Source: Sorangium cellulosum
GTDB lineage: Bacteria; Myxococcota_A; Polyangia; Polyangiales; Polyangiaceae
NCBI RefSeq assembly: GCF_004135735.1
Contig: NZ_CP012670.1
Coordinates: 4,783,501 to 4,847,500 of the forward strand
DNA: 64,000 nucleotides
Direction: 5' to 3'
Shown here: in pieces, positions 7,789-16,144 of the stretch
Numbering within the stretch: position 1 is the first letter of the stretch
Layout of the letters: each line of letters opens with the position of its first letter
Position numbers and translations under genes: made by a program
The notes under the pieces: generated by a model
Told to the model about the DNA's origin: nothing
The model's input: only the letters and a program-made list of their open reading frames with translations
Database searches by the model: none

Positions 7789-9732
7789 ATGCCCCAGAAG
7801 ATCCTCGCCGGGCGGGCGACGGATCCGCAGCTGCGCGGTGATCTGGTCCAGGTCAAGGTCGACCAGGTGATCCTCTCCAGGGCGCCATCGCGCGCGCTGG
7901 CCGAGGCCATCGCCACGGGCATGAAGAAGACGCCGGTCGAGGTCGCCGTCGCCTATGACGGCACCTGCGTGGCCGACGCGAGCTCTCTTCGGGACATCGA
8001 CGAGGGGAGCCCGCACTCGGTGTCGCCCGAGTTCCCGTCCTACAACATCCCGATCGCCCGGCCGGGCATCGGCTTCCCCGCGCCGGTGCACCTCGAGCGC
8101 TTCGCGGCGCCGGCGCGGCTCGCCCTCACCGACGACCCGCGCCTCGCGACGGTCGGCGGCATCGGCATGCTGGCGCTCGTCGTCTCGCCGAGCCAGCTCG
8201 GGCAGGCGCTCGCGACGGGATCGGCCTGGCTGCGGCCGCCCAGGAGCGTGCAGATCCACCTCTCGGGCAAGGTGCGGCCGTTCGTGTGCGCGAGGGACGT
8301 CGCGCTCGAGCTGCTCCGCAGGAACCTCGACGAGATCGTGCGGCGCATCGAGGGCGAGCACCACGCGCCCGTGATCCTCGAGTTCGCCGGGCCGAGCGCG
8401 CGGCTCCTCTCGGTGGGTGATCGCGCGGTGCTCTGCGGCATCGCGCCGCAGGTGGGCGCGGCGGCGGCGCTGTTCGTGAGCGACGAGAAGACCGAGGTCT
8501 TCCTGCGCGATCAGCGCAGGTCGAAGGCCCACCGCGCGCTCGTGCCGGACCCGGGCGCGCCCTGCGAGGAGGTCGTCTCGATCGACCTCGGCACGGTCGA
8601 CCCCCTGCTCATGGACGAGGAGGGCGTCGTCCGGCCTGTCCGCGATCTCGCCGGCAAGCCGGTGTCGCAGGTCGTGCTCGGGGGCGACTCCGGCGTGACG
8701 TTGCGCGACATGCTGGCCGCCGCGCTGCTGCTCAAGTCGAAGCGCGTCCCCTCGCGGCTCGATCTGCTCGTCGCGCCGCCGTCGCGGCAGGTGCTCGAGG
8801 TGCTCGCGCAGTCGGGCGCGCTCGTCGATCTCGTCGCGACGGGCGCGCGCATCGTCGAGCCGGATCGGCGCGTCGTGACGTCGGAGATCTACCCGCCGCC
8901 GCCCGGCGGCGTCTCGCTGCGCACCGCGGATCCGGAGCCGCGCATCGCCGGCGCGCCGGCGTTCGTCGTGGCCTCGGCCGAGACGCTCGCCTACGCCGTG
9001 GCCACGGGCGCGGTCGGCGATCCGCGGTCGTTCAAGCGGCCGGTGCGGGTGACCGTGCCGCGGGCGCTGCCGACCGACGACGTGCTGATCCTCCGCGACA
9101 AGAAGGGGGAGCAGGTGAGCTCCAAGAAGCCGCCCACGGCGCCCCCGGCGGTGCCGTGGAGGGGGCCGCTGACGCTCGACGTGCTCGCCGGCGTGCCCAA
9201 GGCGAACGGGCGCGCGACGATCGGCGCGCGCGCGCGCAAGGCCCCTGCCGCGGTCGTGGCGGCCGCGCCGGCCGCGGACGAGATCGCGCAGGTCGCGCCG
9301 GCCGCGGACGAGAAGGCGCAGGCCGCGCCGGCCGCGGACGAGAAGGCGCAGGCCGCGCCGGCCGAGGGCAAGGCGACGGGCGGGCTCGCGCTCGTGCTGT
9401 CGACGCTGGACGAGGTGCGGGCGGTCGCGGAGCGGGCGACCGATCTCCAGGCCGTGCGCGCGGTGGTCGCGCCGTTCGTCCCGAGCACGGCGGTGTCGGC
9501 GTTCGCGAGCGAGGGGATCGCCACGTTCCTCGTGGGCGCGGACGCGCTCGGCAGCATCAAGGAGCAGAAGAGCGTGGAGCTGCCCGCCCCCGCCCAGTGG
9601 GGCGATCGCGTCGCGGCGGTCTTCGGGAGCGAGCGCGTCGAGGTGGCCTGGCTCGCGACGGGCCTGGAGCGGAGCTGGACGCACGCGGGCACGGTGCGGC
9701 AGCCGTCCGGCGCCAGCAAGCCGGCGCGGTAG
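7789..9732 (+). CDS. Aconitase-fold protein lacking Fe-S ligands (probable pseudoenzyme)
   Basis: From ATG 7789 the protein has 647 residues; ATG 7756 would add 11. MPQKILAGRA lines up with the usual aconitase N-terminus. Colinear aconitase landmarks follow: VHLERFAAPARL near 100, GGIGMLAL near 123, SGKVRPFVCARDVALELLRR near 160, LLVAPPSRQVLEVLAQSGAL near 326 and PPGGVSLRT near 370. The catalytic landmarks are gone. The GSDSHT loop reads DDPRLAT, the SCTN cysteine site reads GGDSGVT (298-304), and the GPCxxC site reads PDRRVVTSE (358-366). The swivel domain lacks the SREH segment and is joined by an Ala-rich linker with three near-identical 10-residue repeats (9271-9366). It should not bind the 4Fe-4S cluster. 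A structural or regulatory role is inferred only. Confidence 0.85.
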   Translation: MPQKILAGRATDPQLRGDLVQVKVDQVILSRAPSRALAEAIATGMKKTPVEVAVAYDGTCVADASSLRDIDEGSPHSVSPEFPSYNIPIARPGIGFPAPVHLERFAAPARLALTDDPRLATVGGIGMLALVVSPSQLGQALATGSAWLRPPRSVQIHLSGKVRPFVCARDVALELLRRNLDEIVRRIEGEHHAPVILEFAGPSARLLSVGDRAVLCGIAPQVGAAAALFVSDEKTEVFLRDQRRSKAHRALVPDPGAPCEEVVSIDLGTVDPLLMDEEGVVRPVRDLAGKPVSQVVLGGDSGVTLRDMLAAALLLKSKRVPSRLDLLVAPPSRQVLEVLAQSGALVDLVATGARIVEPDRRVVTSEIYPPPPGGVSLRTADPEPRIAGAPAFVVASAETLAYAVATGAVGDPRSFKRPVRVTVPRALPTDDVLILRDKKGEQVSSKKPPTAPPAVPWRGPLTLDVLAGVPKANGRATIGARARKAPAAVVAAAPAADEIAQVAPAADEKAQAAPAADEKAQAAPAEGKATGGLALVLSTLDEVRAVAERATDLQAVRAVVAPFVPSTAVSAFASEGIATFLVGADALGSIKEQKSVELPAPAQWGDRVAAVFGSERVEVAWLATGLERSWTHAGTVRQPSGASKPAR

Positions 9733-9740
9733 CGGGGCCG

Positions 9741-9780
9741 CGCTCCCGGCGAGGCCCGGGCCCCTCCCCCACCGGGAGCG
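9741..9780. terminator. Inverted repeat between convergent genes
   Basis: CGCTCCCGG (9741-9749) pairs perfectly with CCGGGAGCG (9772-9780). The stem starts 8 bases after the aconitase-like stop and ends 7 bases before the stop of the convergent DUF4139 gene. It probably acts as a bidirectional 3' structure; no T-tract is present. Confidence 0.45.
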
Positions 9781-9787
9781 AGCGGGA

Positions 9788-11851
9788 TCAGGGCGCCGCG
9801 CGCACGGGGGAGAGCGGGGCGAGGAGCTTGATCTCGCGCGTGAGGTCGCGGAAGCGGATCTGCTGCTCGTTGATCTGCATCTCGAGGACGATCACGCGCT
9901 TCGTGATCTCGTCGAGGCGCGCGGACGCCTTCGCGAGCCGCTCCGTGAGGTCGCGCCGGAGCGCCTCGGCCGTCCTGTTCTTCTCGATGGCGCGCAGGTT
10001 CTGCCGGAGCTCGTGGCTCTGCTGCTCGAGGTGCTGCCGCTCCGCGATCAGCTTGTCGAGCTCGTCGAGCGCGGGGCGCAGCTTGCCGCGGACGTCCCAG
10101 GCCTGCCCGAGCTGCCTCGCCACGGCCGCGTCGGCGCGCGGGTCGTTCAGGTAAGCCTTCACCGCGTCGTCGGCCAGCTGGCTCAGCCAGTCGATCTGCT
10201 GCCGGAAGGTCCGCCGCTCGTCCACGTCGAGCACCGCCGTCCCCCGCCGCGGCACGTCGATCGGCACGAGCGCGCTGCCCGTGCCGAGGTTGTCCTCCGT
10301 GCCCTTCGGGGGGCCGTGCAGCCGCGTCCCGTGCAGGCGCGGGTGCTTCACGAGCGTCCGCGCCGGGAGATCGCCGCCGTTGCGCACGGCGTACTTCGTG
10401 TGGGTCACCCAGTCGCGCTCGATCTCGAGCGCCCCGCCCTCGATCTTCGCGAGGCGCGTGCCCTCCGCGTTCTCCTCGCGCGTCGTGTCGACCGCGAGGC
10501 TCCGCTCCAGCGCGAACGGCACGGTCGTGGTGGCCCCGGGGGGCAGCGGCTCGACCATGCCCTGACCGAGGAACGCGCCGTCCTCGAAGACCGCGATGGG
10601 GCCGCGCTCCAGGAGGCCCTTCGTGTCGTTCGTGAAGCGCGCGACGCGGAACGGGTGCGCGCTCGACGCGGGCACGCCGCCGTCGGGCGCGAACAGGAAG
10701 ATCGACTCGCCGGGCACCTGCTTCGCGAGGAGCAGGACCATCGTCGCGCTCCTGTCGGGGATGTCGACCGGGAACGGGATGTCGTAGCGCGTGGTGCCCG
10801 CCTCCATCGCGACCGCGGCGAGGGCGCTCACGTTGCGCGGCGGAGACGGGTTCATCGGCGCCGCTTCCGCGGGCATCGCCGACGGCTTGAGCGACTCGGC
10901 CCGCGAGAAGGCGCGCGCCGCCGGGGCCGGGGCCGGGGCCGGCGCGCGCGCAGGGGCGCTCGCCTTCAGGCGCCGCGCCTTGGCCTCCAGGTCGAGCGCG
11001 CCCGCGCCCCGCCCGCTGTGGCTGCCGCCGGCTCTGCCCCCGTACGACTCGGCCGCGTCCATCTCGGCCTCCGCCGCCGGCTCCTCGGGCGAAGGCGATG
11101 CAGGCGGCGGCGGCGCGGCCTCGACGGCCAGCGTCGTCTCGCTGGTCGGCACGGACGCGATCACCTCGCCCTGATCGCTGACGATGGGGCGCGGCGGGAT
11201 CGCCGCCTGATCGAGCGTCGCCTGGAACGCGAGCGGCGCGCCCGCGACGAGCGAGAGCTTCACCCCCTTCCAGTCCTCGCCCGACAGGTTCTGCACGATG
11301 CCCCACGCCTGGAGGTGCGCCTGCTTCGCCCGCGCGCCCGGCTCGCCGCCCGCTCGTCCCGCCGCCCCGATCACGAGGCGGTACGAGGGCCGCCACACCG
11401 GGGTCTCGGCCACGTAACCGACCACGAGATCGTGCTCGCGCCCGTCGAGGGTGAGCTTCACGTCCTCGAGCTCGTCCTTCCTCTTCGCGCCCCGGTCCCG
11501 CGGCGGCTCGGGCCCCTGCGTCACCTCGGGCCGCGGCGCCTCGGGCGCCTCGTCGTCCTCGTCGACGACCTCGACCGGGAACGACGCGCTCCGGACGCTG
11601 CTGCCGCCCGCCTCGATCACCGCGAGCGTCGCCAGGAAGTCGCCGACCTTCTCCTTGCGGACCCGGAAGGTCACCTGATCGGCGTCGATGAGGCCCCGGC
11701 GCTCGAAGTACGCGACGCCGTTCCTGTAGATGACCACGCGCCGGAGCGCGAGCCCCGAGGCGTCCACGTCGGGGCCGCGCGCGCAGCCGGCGAGCAGCGA
11801 GAGGGCGAGGAGCAGGCCTGAGCCCGCGCTCGCGACATCGTACCGTATCAT
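9788..11851 (-). CDS. DUF4139-domain lipoprotein with C-terminal coiled coil
   Basis: The 687-residue protein starts with a lipoprotein signal (LLLALSLLAGC, Cys at about residue 23). The sequence RRVVIYRNGVAYFERRGLIDADQVTFRVRKEKVGDFLATLAV is typical of the N-terminal region of DUF4139 proteins. The middle (about 170-290) includes DVKLTLDGREHDLVVGYVAETPVWRPSYRLV, the DUF4139 core, interrupted by a Pro/Ala-rich insert at about 265-345. Residues from about 590 form a long charged coiled coil (LDELDKLIAERQHLEQQSHELRQ). It is probably anchored in the envelope. The family has no established biochemical function. Confidence 0.85.
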   Translation of the reverse strand: MIRYDVASAGSGLLLALSLLAGCARGPDVDASGLALRRVVIYRNGVAYFERRGLIDADQVTFRVRKEKVGDFLATLAVIEAGGSSVRSASFPVEVVDEDDEAPEAPRPEVTQGPEPPRDRGAKRKDELEDVKLTLDGREHDLVVGYVAETPVWRPSYRLVIGAAGRAGGEPGARAKQAHLQAWGIVQNLSGEDWKGVKLSLVAGAPLAFQATLDQAAIPPRPIVSDQGEVIASVPTSETTLAVEAAPPPPASPSPEEPAAEAEMDAAESYGGRAGGSHSGRGAGALDLEAKARRLKASAPARAPAPAPAPAARAFSRAESLKPSAMPAEAAPMNPSPPRNVSALAAVAMEAGTTRYDIPFPVDIPDRSATMVLLLAKQVPGESIFLFAPDGGVPASSAHPFRVARFTNDTKGLLERGPIAVFEDGAFLGQGMVEPLPPGATTTVPFALERSLAVDTTREENAEGTRLAKIEGGALEIERDWVTHTKYAVRNGGDLPARTLVKHPRLHGTRLHGPPKGTEDNLGTGSALVPIDVPRRGTAVLDVDERRTFRQQIDWLSQLADDAVKAYLNDPRADAAVARQLGQAWDVRGKLRPALDELDKLIAERQHLEQQSHELRQNLRAIEKNRTAEALRRDLTERLAKASARLDEITKRVIVLEMQINEQQIRFRDLTREIKLLAPLSPVRAAP

Positions 11852-11872
11852 GTGTCCCTTGGCTCTCTTCGC

Positions 11873-12982
11873 TCAGCTGTCGGAGGGCGCCGTCGAGGCG
11901 CGGCGCCAGTCGGGCGGCAGGTCGAGAAAGCCCTCGTTGCAGAGGAACTCGTAGAGCCCCTCGCAGACCTCGCCGCAGATCATGCTGAAGAGGTGCGGAT
12001 CGGTGATGAAGAGGATCGTCTCGTCCCGCTCGGCGCCCGCCGTGTCGGCGAGCTGCGCGACCAGCTCGTCCTCGGCGAAGCCGACGAGCAGCACCATCAG
12101 GTGGCGCTCGAACGCCGCGCGGAAGCGGAGGAACGCGTCGCTCGTCACCTTGTACGCGAACGCCCTGCCCTCGAACGTGCGGGCGTCCCGCACGACGCGC
12201 GCGGCCACCTCGCCGAGCCGCGGGGCGAGCCGCACGCTGAAGAAATCGACGAGCACCGCGTGCACCACCGAGACGATGCGCCGGAGCTCGCTCGAGCGGC
12301 GCGACAGGAAGGCGTCCTGCATGTCCTTCGTGAGCTTCGCGAGCAGCTCGAACGACTGCTGCCGCGCCTCCTCGGACGCGAACTCGAACCCGCCGAGCTC
12401 GGCCTCGATCCGGTTCTTGTAGCGGGTCAGCACGTAGAAGAGCGCCTGCTCGCCGTGGTGGATCACCTTGGGCGCGCCGTCGCGCCCCCGCGTCTTCTCG
12501 TGGAGCTCGGACTGGAAGAACAGGCGGGCGAGGTTCCTGTGGATCCTCTTGAGCCGCCGCTCCACGAGCAGGGAGATTCCGTCCTCGCGGATGACCCGCT
12601 CGAGCAGCGCGCGGAGGATCCGCTCGTGCGAGCTCTGGATGGCGTCGCGGTCCTTCGTCCCGCGCGGGGCCGCGCCCGCGGAGGCCTGGATCACCTTGAG
12701 CTGGGCGACCACCTGCGCGGTGACCGCGTCGAGCTCGGGGTTGGTCTCGAGATCGGCCTTGTAGTGGACGATGCGGGCCTGCATCTGCTCCTCGAGCAGG
12801 CCGAGCGCCATCTCGGTGATGTGATCCTTGAGCGCCTGGCTGACGTGCTCACCGACGCGCCGCGGCGCGTCGGGCGGGAGCGACCGCGGCCGCTCCGACG
12901 CGGTCGGCTCCCCGGGCCTCGCCGCGGGGCGCGACCGGCCCGCAGGCGGCAGCGGTGGAGGGTTCCGAGGACCCGAGGCCAT
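11873..12982 (-). CDS. Uncharacterised helical protein
   Basis: From ATG 12982 (MASGPRNPP) the protein has 369 residues. Further upstream codons give low-complexity Arg-rich sequence and are less likely. After a Pro/Arg-rich first 45 residues, the rest is predicted mostly helical and charged, with stretches such as ERRLKRIHRNLARLFFQSEL and KDMQDAFLSRRSSELRRIVS. No catalytic motif, signal peptide or membrane segment is recognised. It sits 21 bases beyond the start of the DUF4139 gene on the same strand, so it is probably transcribed just before it. I do not recognise the family. Confidence 0.75.
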   Translation of the reverse strand: MASGPRNPPPLPPAGRSRPAARPGEPTASERPRSLPPDAPRRVGEHVSQALKDHITEMALGLLEEQMQARIVHYKADLETNPELDAVTAQVVAQLKVIQASAGAAPRGTKDRDAIQSSHERILRALLERVIREDGISLLVERRLKRIHRNLARLFFQSELHEKTRGRDGAPKVIHHGEQALFYVLTRYKNRIEAELGGFEFASEEARQQSFELLAKLTKDMQDAFLSRRSSELRRIVSVVHAVLVDFFSVRLAPRLGEVAARVVRDARTFEGRAFAYKVTSDAFLRFRAAFERHLMVLLVGFAEDELVAQLADTAGAERDETILFITDPHLFSMICGEVCEGLYEFLCNEGFLDLPPDWRRASTAPSDS

Positions 12983-13059
12983 GAGCGGAGAGCATACCGG
13001 AAGTCGGTCGCGGTGTGCGGCTTTGGCGGAGCGGCGCGACTCGGAGTAAGACGGCGACC

Positions 13060-14553
13060 ATGTACACGGTCGCTTCACGCACGCATGACCGGGAGCCCGG
13101 GGGAACACGCGCCGCGCCCTCCGCGCCGCTCGGGGGGCATTCACGTCGAGCTCGCCGGCTCCTCGCGGCGCTCGCGCTCGCGGCCTTCGGGGCCGGATCG
13201 GGCTGCTCACGCGAGGGCGACGGCCAGCCGCCGCCCCCGCGCACGCCGGAGCCCGCGGCGCGGCCGCAAGCCCCGGCCGCGAGCGGCGCGCCGGCCGGAG
13301 GCGGCGAAGGGAGCGCCGCGCCGGCCGCCGCGACCGCCGCCGCGGAGGGCAGCGCGGCGGCGGCGCCCGCCGGGCGCCCCGCGAAGACGAACGTGCTCGT
13401 GATCTCGATCGACAGCCTGCGCGCGGACATGCCGTGGAACGGCTACGCGCGGGACATCGCGCCCACGCTGACCGCGTTCGAGAAGGAGGCCGTCAGCTAC
13501 ACGCGCCACTACGCCGTCTCGTCGTACACCTCGATGAGCGTCGGCGGCTTCCTCGCCGGCCGCTACCCGAGCGAGGTCGATCGGAGCGGCTACTTCTTCG
13601 GCAACTACCCGGACAGCGTCCTCATGTTCCCGGAGCTCCTGCAGAAGGCCGGGGTGCGGACGATGAGCGCGCACGCGCACTTCTACTTCGACAAGAAGGC
13701 GGGCTTCCGGCAGGGCTTCGACGTCTACGAGATCGTGCCGGGGCTCTCGGCGGACAACACGACCGACCGGAACGTCACGAGCCCGAAGCACCTCGAGCTC
13801 GCGATGAAGATGCTCTCCGACAAGGCCAACATTTCGGGCACCTTCTTCGCCTACTTCCACTTCCTCGATCCACACGACGTGTACATGACGCACGAGGAGA
13901 TCGAGCCGTTCGGCAAGCGCGCCCGGGACAAGTACGACGGCGAGGTCAAGTTCACCGACATGCACGTCGGCAAGCTGCTCGACTTCGTCGCGCAGCAGCC
14001 GTGGGGCAAGGACACGACGATCATCGTGACCGCGGACCACGGCGAGGCGTTCGGCGAGCACAAGATGTACCGCCACGGCTTCGAGGTGTGGGACGTGCTC
14101 GTCCACGTGCCGCTGATGATCAAGGCGCCCGGCATCACCCCGCGCCGGATCGACGAGCCGCGCAGCTCGATCGATCTCGCCCCGACGATCCTGGAGCTGA
14201 CGGGCGCCCCGCCCGAGCCGTCCTTCCAGGGCAAGAGCCTCGTGCCCGAGCTCTATGGCGCGGAGCCCGAGCCGCGCGACGTCATCGTCGACCTGCCGCG
14301 CACGAGCGACAACGACCGGCGGAGGGCGCTCATCCACGGGCGCTACAAGCTCATCGCGTACGGCGACGACCACGCATTCGACCTCTTCGACGTGGTCGCG
14401 GATCCCGGGGAGCTGAAGGACCTCAAGCGAGAGCAGAAGGCCGTCTTCGAGGAGATGAAGGCGCTCTACAAGGAGCGCTCCGCCGCCATCAAGGACGTGT
14501 GCCCGAAGAACACGGCGAAGCTGAAGGGCAAGAAGAAGCACAAGAAGTGCTAG
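13060..14553 (+). CDS. Sulfatase/alkaline-phosphatase-superfamily lipoprotein, atypical nucleophile
   Basis: From ATG 13060 the protein has 497 residues. It has a basic N-terminus, a hydrophobic segment and a lipobox-like GAGSGC (Cys49), then an Ala/Pro-rich linker to about residue 108. The sulfatase fold follows: VLVISIDSLRADM with metal-binding Asp near 118, TADHGEAFGEHKMYRHG with metal ligands near 325, and PLMIKAPG. The CxPxR formylglycine motif is not present; the aligned segment is TSMSVGGFLAGRYP, so Thr157 or a nearby Ser takes the Cys position, as in Thr-nucleophile relatives of LtaS and EptA. The substrate cannot be read from sequence. The C-terminus is Lys-rich. Confidence 0.83.
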   Translation: MYTVASRTHDREPGGTRAAPSAPLGGHSRRARRLLAALALAAFGAGSGCSREGDGQPPPPRTPEPAARPQAPAASGAPAGGGEGSAAPAAATAAAEGSAAAAPAGRPAKTNVLVISIDSLRADMPWNGYARDIAPTLTAFEKEAVSYTRHYAVSSYTSMSVGGFLAGRYPSEVDRSGYFFGNYPDSVLMFPELLQKAGVRTMSAHAHFYFDKKAGFRQGFDVYEIVPGLSADNTTDRNVTSPKHLELAMKMLSDKANISGTFFAYFHFLDPHDVYMTHEEIEPFGKRARDKYDGEVKFTDMHVGKLLDFVAQQPWGKDTTIIVTADHGEAFGEHKMYRHGFEVWDVLVHVPLMIKAPGITPRRIDEPRSSIDLAPTILELTGAPPEPSFQGKSLVPELYGAEPEPRDVIVDLPRTSDNDRRRALIHGRYKLIAYGDDHAFDLFDVVADPGELKDLKREQKAVFEEMKALYKERSAAIKDVCPKNTAKLKGKKKHKKC

Positions 14554-14860
14554 AGCGCCGGCGGAGCGGGCGCGGCGGCGGCGATCGTGACCGCGTCGCC
14601 CTCGCGGGGCTCGCCCGCGGCGCGCCCCGCGAGGCGAGCCCTCGCCGGCGCCGCCCGCGCCCCCCGTCCTGTGGGCACAAACTGCACTCGGTCGGGACGA
14701 GCGCCGCCTCGTCTGCCGCGTCGCCGCGGAAGCTGCCGCGAATCGCCTTCCGCGGCATGTGCAGGCCCACCTCGCCGTGGCGGATCTGCGGGTAGCAGCC
14801 CGGCGGAAACCCCGGCGCTGCGCTCCGCCTTCGGCGCCGACCTCTCCCCCGGCGCATCCG
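14550..14860 (-). pseudogene. Possible frame-interrupted small gene, convergent with the sulfatase gene
   Basis: On the minus strand a segment at about 14690-14815 has very strong G/C third-position bias and reads as GCYPQIRHGEVGLHMPR, then RGSFRGDAADEAALVPTE and CSLC (C-x36-C-x2-C). After a run of six G the bias moves to another frame that ends PREGDAVTIAAAAPAPPAL at a stop overlapping the sulfatase stop as a shared CTAG. The stretch upstream of the first segment also looks better in the second frame. This suggests a gene with one or two frameshifts, decayed or mis-sequenced. It could also be chance in GC-rich DNA. Confidence 0.35.
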
Positions 14861-14902
14861 CCCCCTTCACCTGCGGACCGGACCCTGCATGGTGAGGCCG
14901 CC

Positions 14903-15496
14903 GTGAGCAATTCAAGCACCCGAGGCAGGCAGAGCACCGCCGCACATTCGCCGGCATCCCGCGCGCCGCGCACGAGCCCGATGCATCACCAGGAACGAGA
15001 AGATCGCAACCAGCCCGGAAGGCTGCGCAGGGAGGCAGGGCCACCCCGGCCCCCGCAGGCCGCCGCGCGGCGGGCACGCGCCGGCGAGCTCGACGAGCCG
15101 TTCACCTCCGACATGATGGACGCCGAGGCGGCGCCGCCGCTCCGCGGCAAGGTGAACCCGCGCAGCGAGCTCAGCGACGTGATCCCGACGCTCGACGACG
15201 AGGTCCGGGGCTATCACCACCACCCGAACGACGCCGGCAGCATCGAGTTCGAGGTGAACCCCGACGCCGCCGACGCCGCCGCCGATCTGGCGAGCGATCT
15301 GGGAGCGGAGTTCCTCGAGGGCGCGACGAGGGGACAGGACCTCAGCGAGGTGATGATGTCGCACGAGGACGAGGAAGGCGATCTGCCGTACCTGCTGGAG
15401 GACGAGGAGGTCGAGGCCGCGGGGCGAGAGTTCGAAGGAGACGAGGAGGAGGATCAACCCGTCACCGAGCGGGTGCGACGGCACGCGCGCGGATAG
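14903..15496 (+). CDS. Hypothetical protein with acidic C-terminal half
   Basis: The proposed GTG start at 14903 (VSNSSTRG) has a GAGG about 5 bases upstream and gives 197 residues; an ATG at 14981 would shorten it by 26. The N-terminal third is Arg/Ser/Gln-rich and looks disordered. The C-terminal half is acidic and more ordered in character, with LSDVIPTLDDEVRGYHHHPN, DAADAAADLASDLGAEFLEG, DLSEVMMSHEDEEGDLPYLL and a final acidic tail. No domain is recognised, and there is no signal peptide or membrane segment. Confidence 0.6.
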   Translation: MSNSSTRGRQSTAAHSPASRAPRTSPMHHQEREDRNQPGRLRREAGPPRPPQAAARRARAGELDEPFTSDMMDAEAAPPLRGKVNPRSELSDVIPTLDDEVRGYHHHPNDAGSIEFEVNPDAADAAADLASDLGAEFLEGATRGQDLSEVMMSHEDEEGDLPYLLEDEEVEAAGREFEGDEEEDQPVTERVRRHARG

Positions 15497-15609
15497 GCGG
15501 GGCGTGGCGGGTCGCGCGCCGCGCCGGCGCTGGCCGGCCGCGCGGCGCGCCCCGCCGGCGGCAGCGCGCTGGAGGAGGCCGCGCCGGAGCGCGCCTCGGG
15601 CCCGCCCGG

Positions 15610-15825
15610 TCACGCCTGGCCGAGCACGGGCAGCTCCGCCACCACCTCCCCGTCGATGCGGATGAACGCCAGCAGGCCTTCATCCTCGTAGGCCAGCACG
15701 TCGAGCACGATCCGCTCGCACAGCGGCAGCACATACAGCGCGCCGTCGTCCGCCATCACGGTCATGGATCGCACAGGTGCGCTCGCCGTCGGCAGCATCT
15801 CTGTGGTCCGTCGTCGCGCATCCAT
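15610..15825 (-). CDS. Small hypothetical protein
   Basis: The ATG at 15825 (MDARRRTTEMLP) is preceded by GGGAG about 9 bases away and gives 71 residues; an upstream ATG at 15924 adds low-complexity sequence and is not favoured. The body (SMTVMADDGALYVLPLCERIVLDVLAYEDEGLLAFIRIDGEVVAELPVL) reads as a small beta-rich domain. It is convergent with the gene ending at 15496. The family is unknown to me. Confidence 0.6.
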   Translation of the reverse strand: MDARRRTTEMLPTASAPVRSMTVMADDGALYVLPLCERIVLDVLAYEDEGLLAFIRIDGEVVAELPVLGQA

Positions 15826-16144
15826 GTCGCTTGAGCTCCCAGGCTTCAATCGAGCCCCGGCCATCGCCGGCGCCACGAGGCTAGAGGGCCTACCCGCCCT
15901 CCCACCAAGCGCCTTCCGTGCCACGGCGCTCGCGCCAGCGCGTCAAACCCGGAGGCGTTCCATGGCGACATACGCGTTCGCCCTCGATCCGCCCCGCCGT
16001 GTCACGGCGGCCCGGCGAGGCGCGGCGCCGCACCCCGCCCGCGGCGGAGCCAGGCGGGGACCAGACGCCCCGGACCCGTGATTTCAGGCCGTCTCGGGTC
16101 TCTCCGGGGACCGCGGCGCGGCGCGCCCCGCTCGCCCGTCGCCC
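15826..16144. other. Intergenic region upstream of the small protein gene
   Basis: These 319 bases separate the mutY stop from the start of the 71-residue gene, both on the minus strand. The only coding hint is a plus-strand mini-ORF with a strong ribosome-binding site (15962-16081), listed separately. Confidence 0.5.
15962..16081 (+). CDS. Possible 39-residue mini-ORF with strong ribosome-binding site
   Basis: An ATG at 15962 follows GGAGG with 6 bases between, an unusually good initiation signal for non-coding DNA. The 39-residue product starts MATYAFALDPPRRV and then becomes Arg/Pro/Gly-rich. It could be a small protein, a leader peptide, a gene remnant or chance. Confidence 0.22.
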   Translation: MATYAFALDPPRRVTAARRGAAPHPARGGARRGPDAPDP

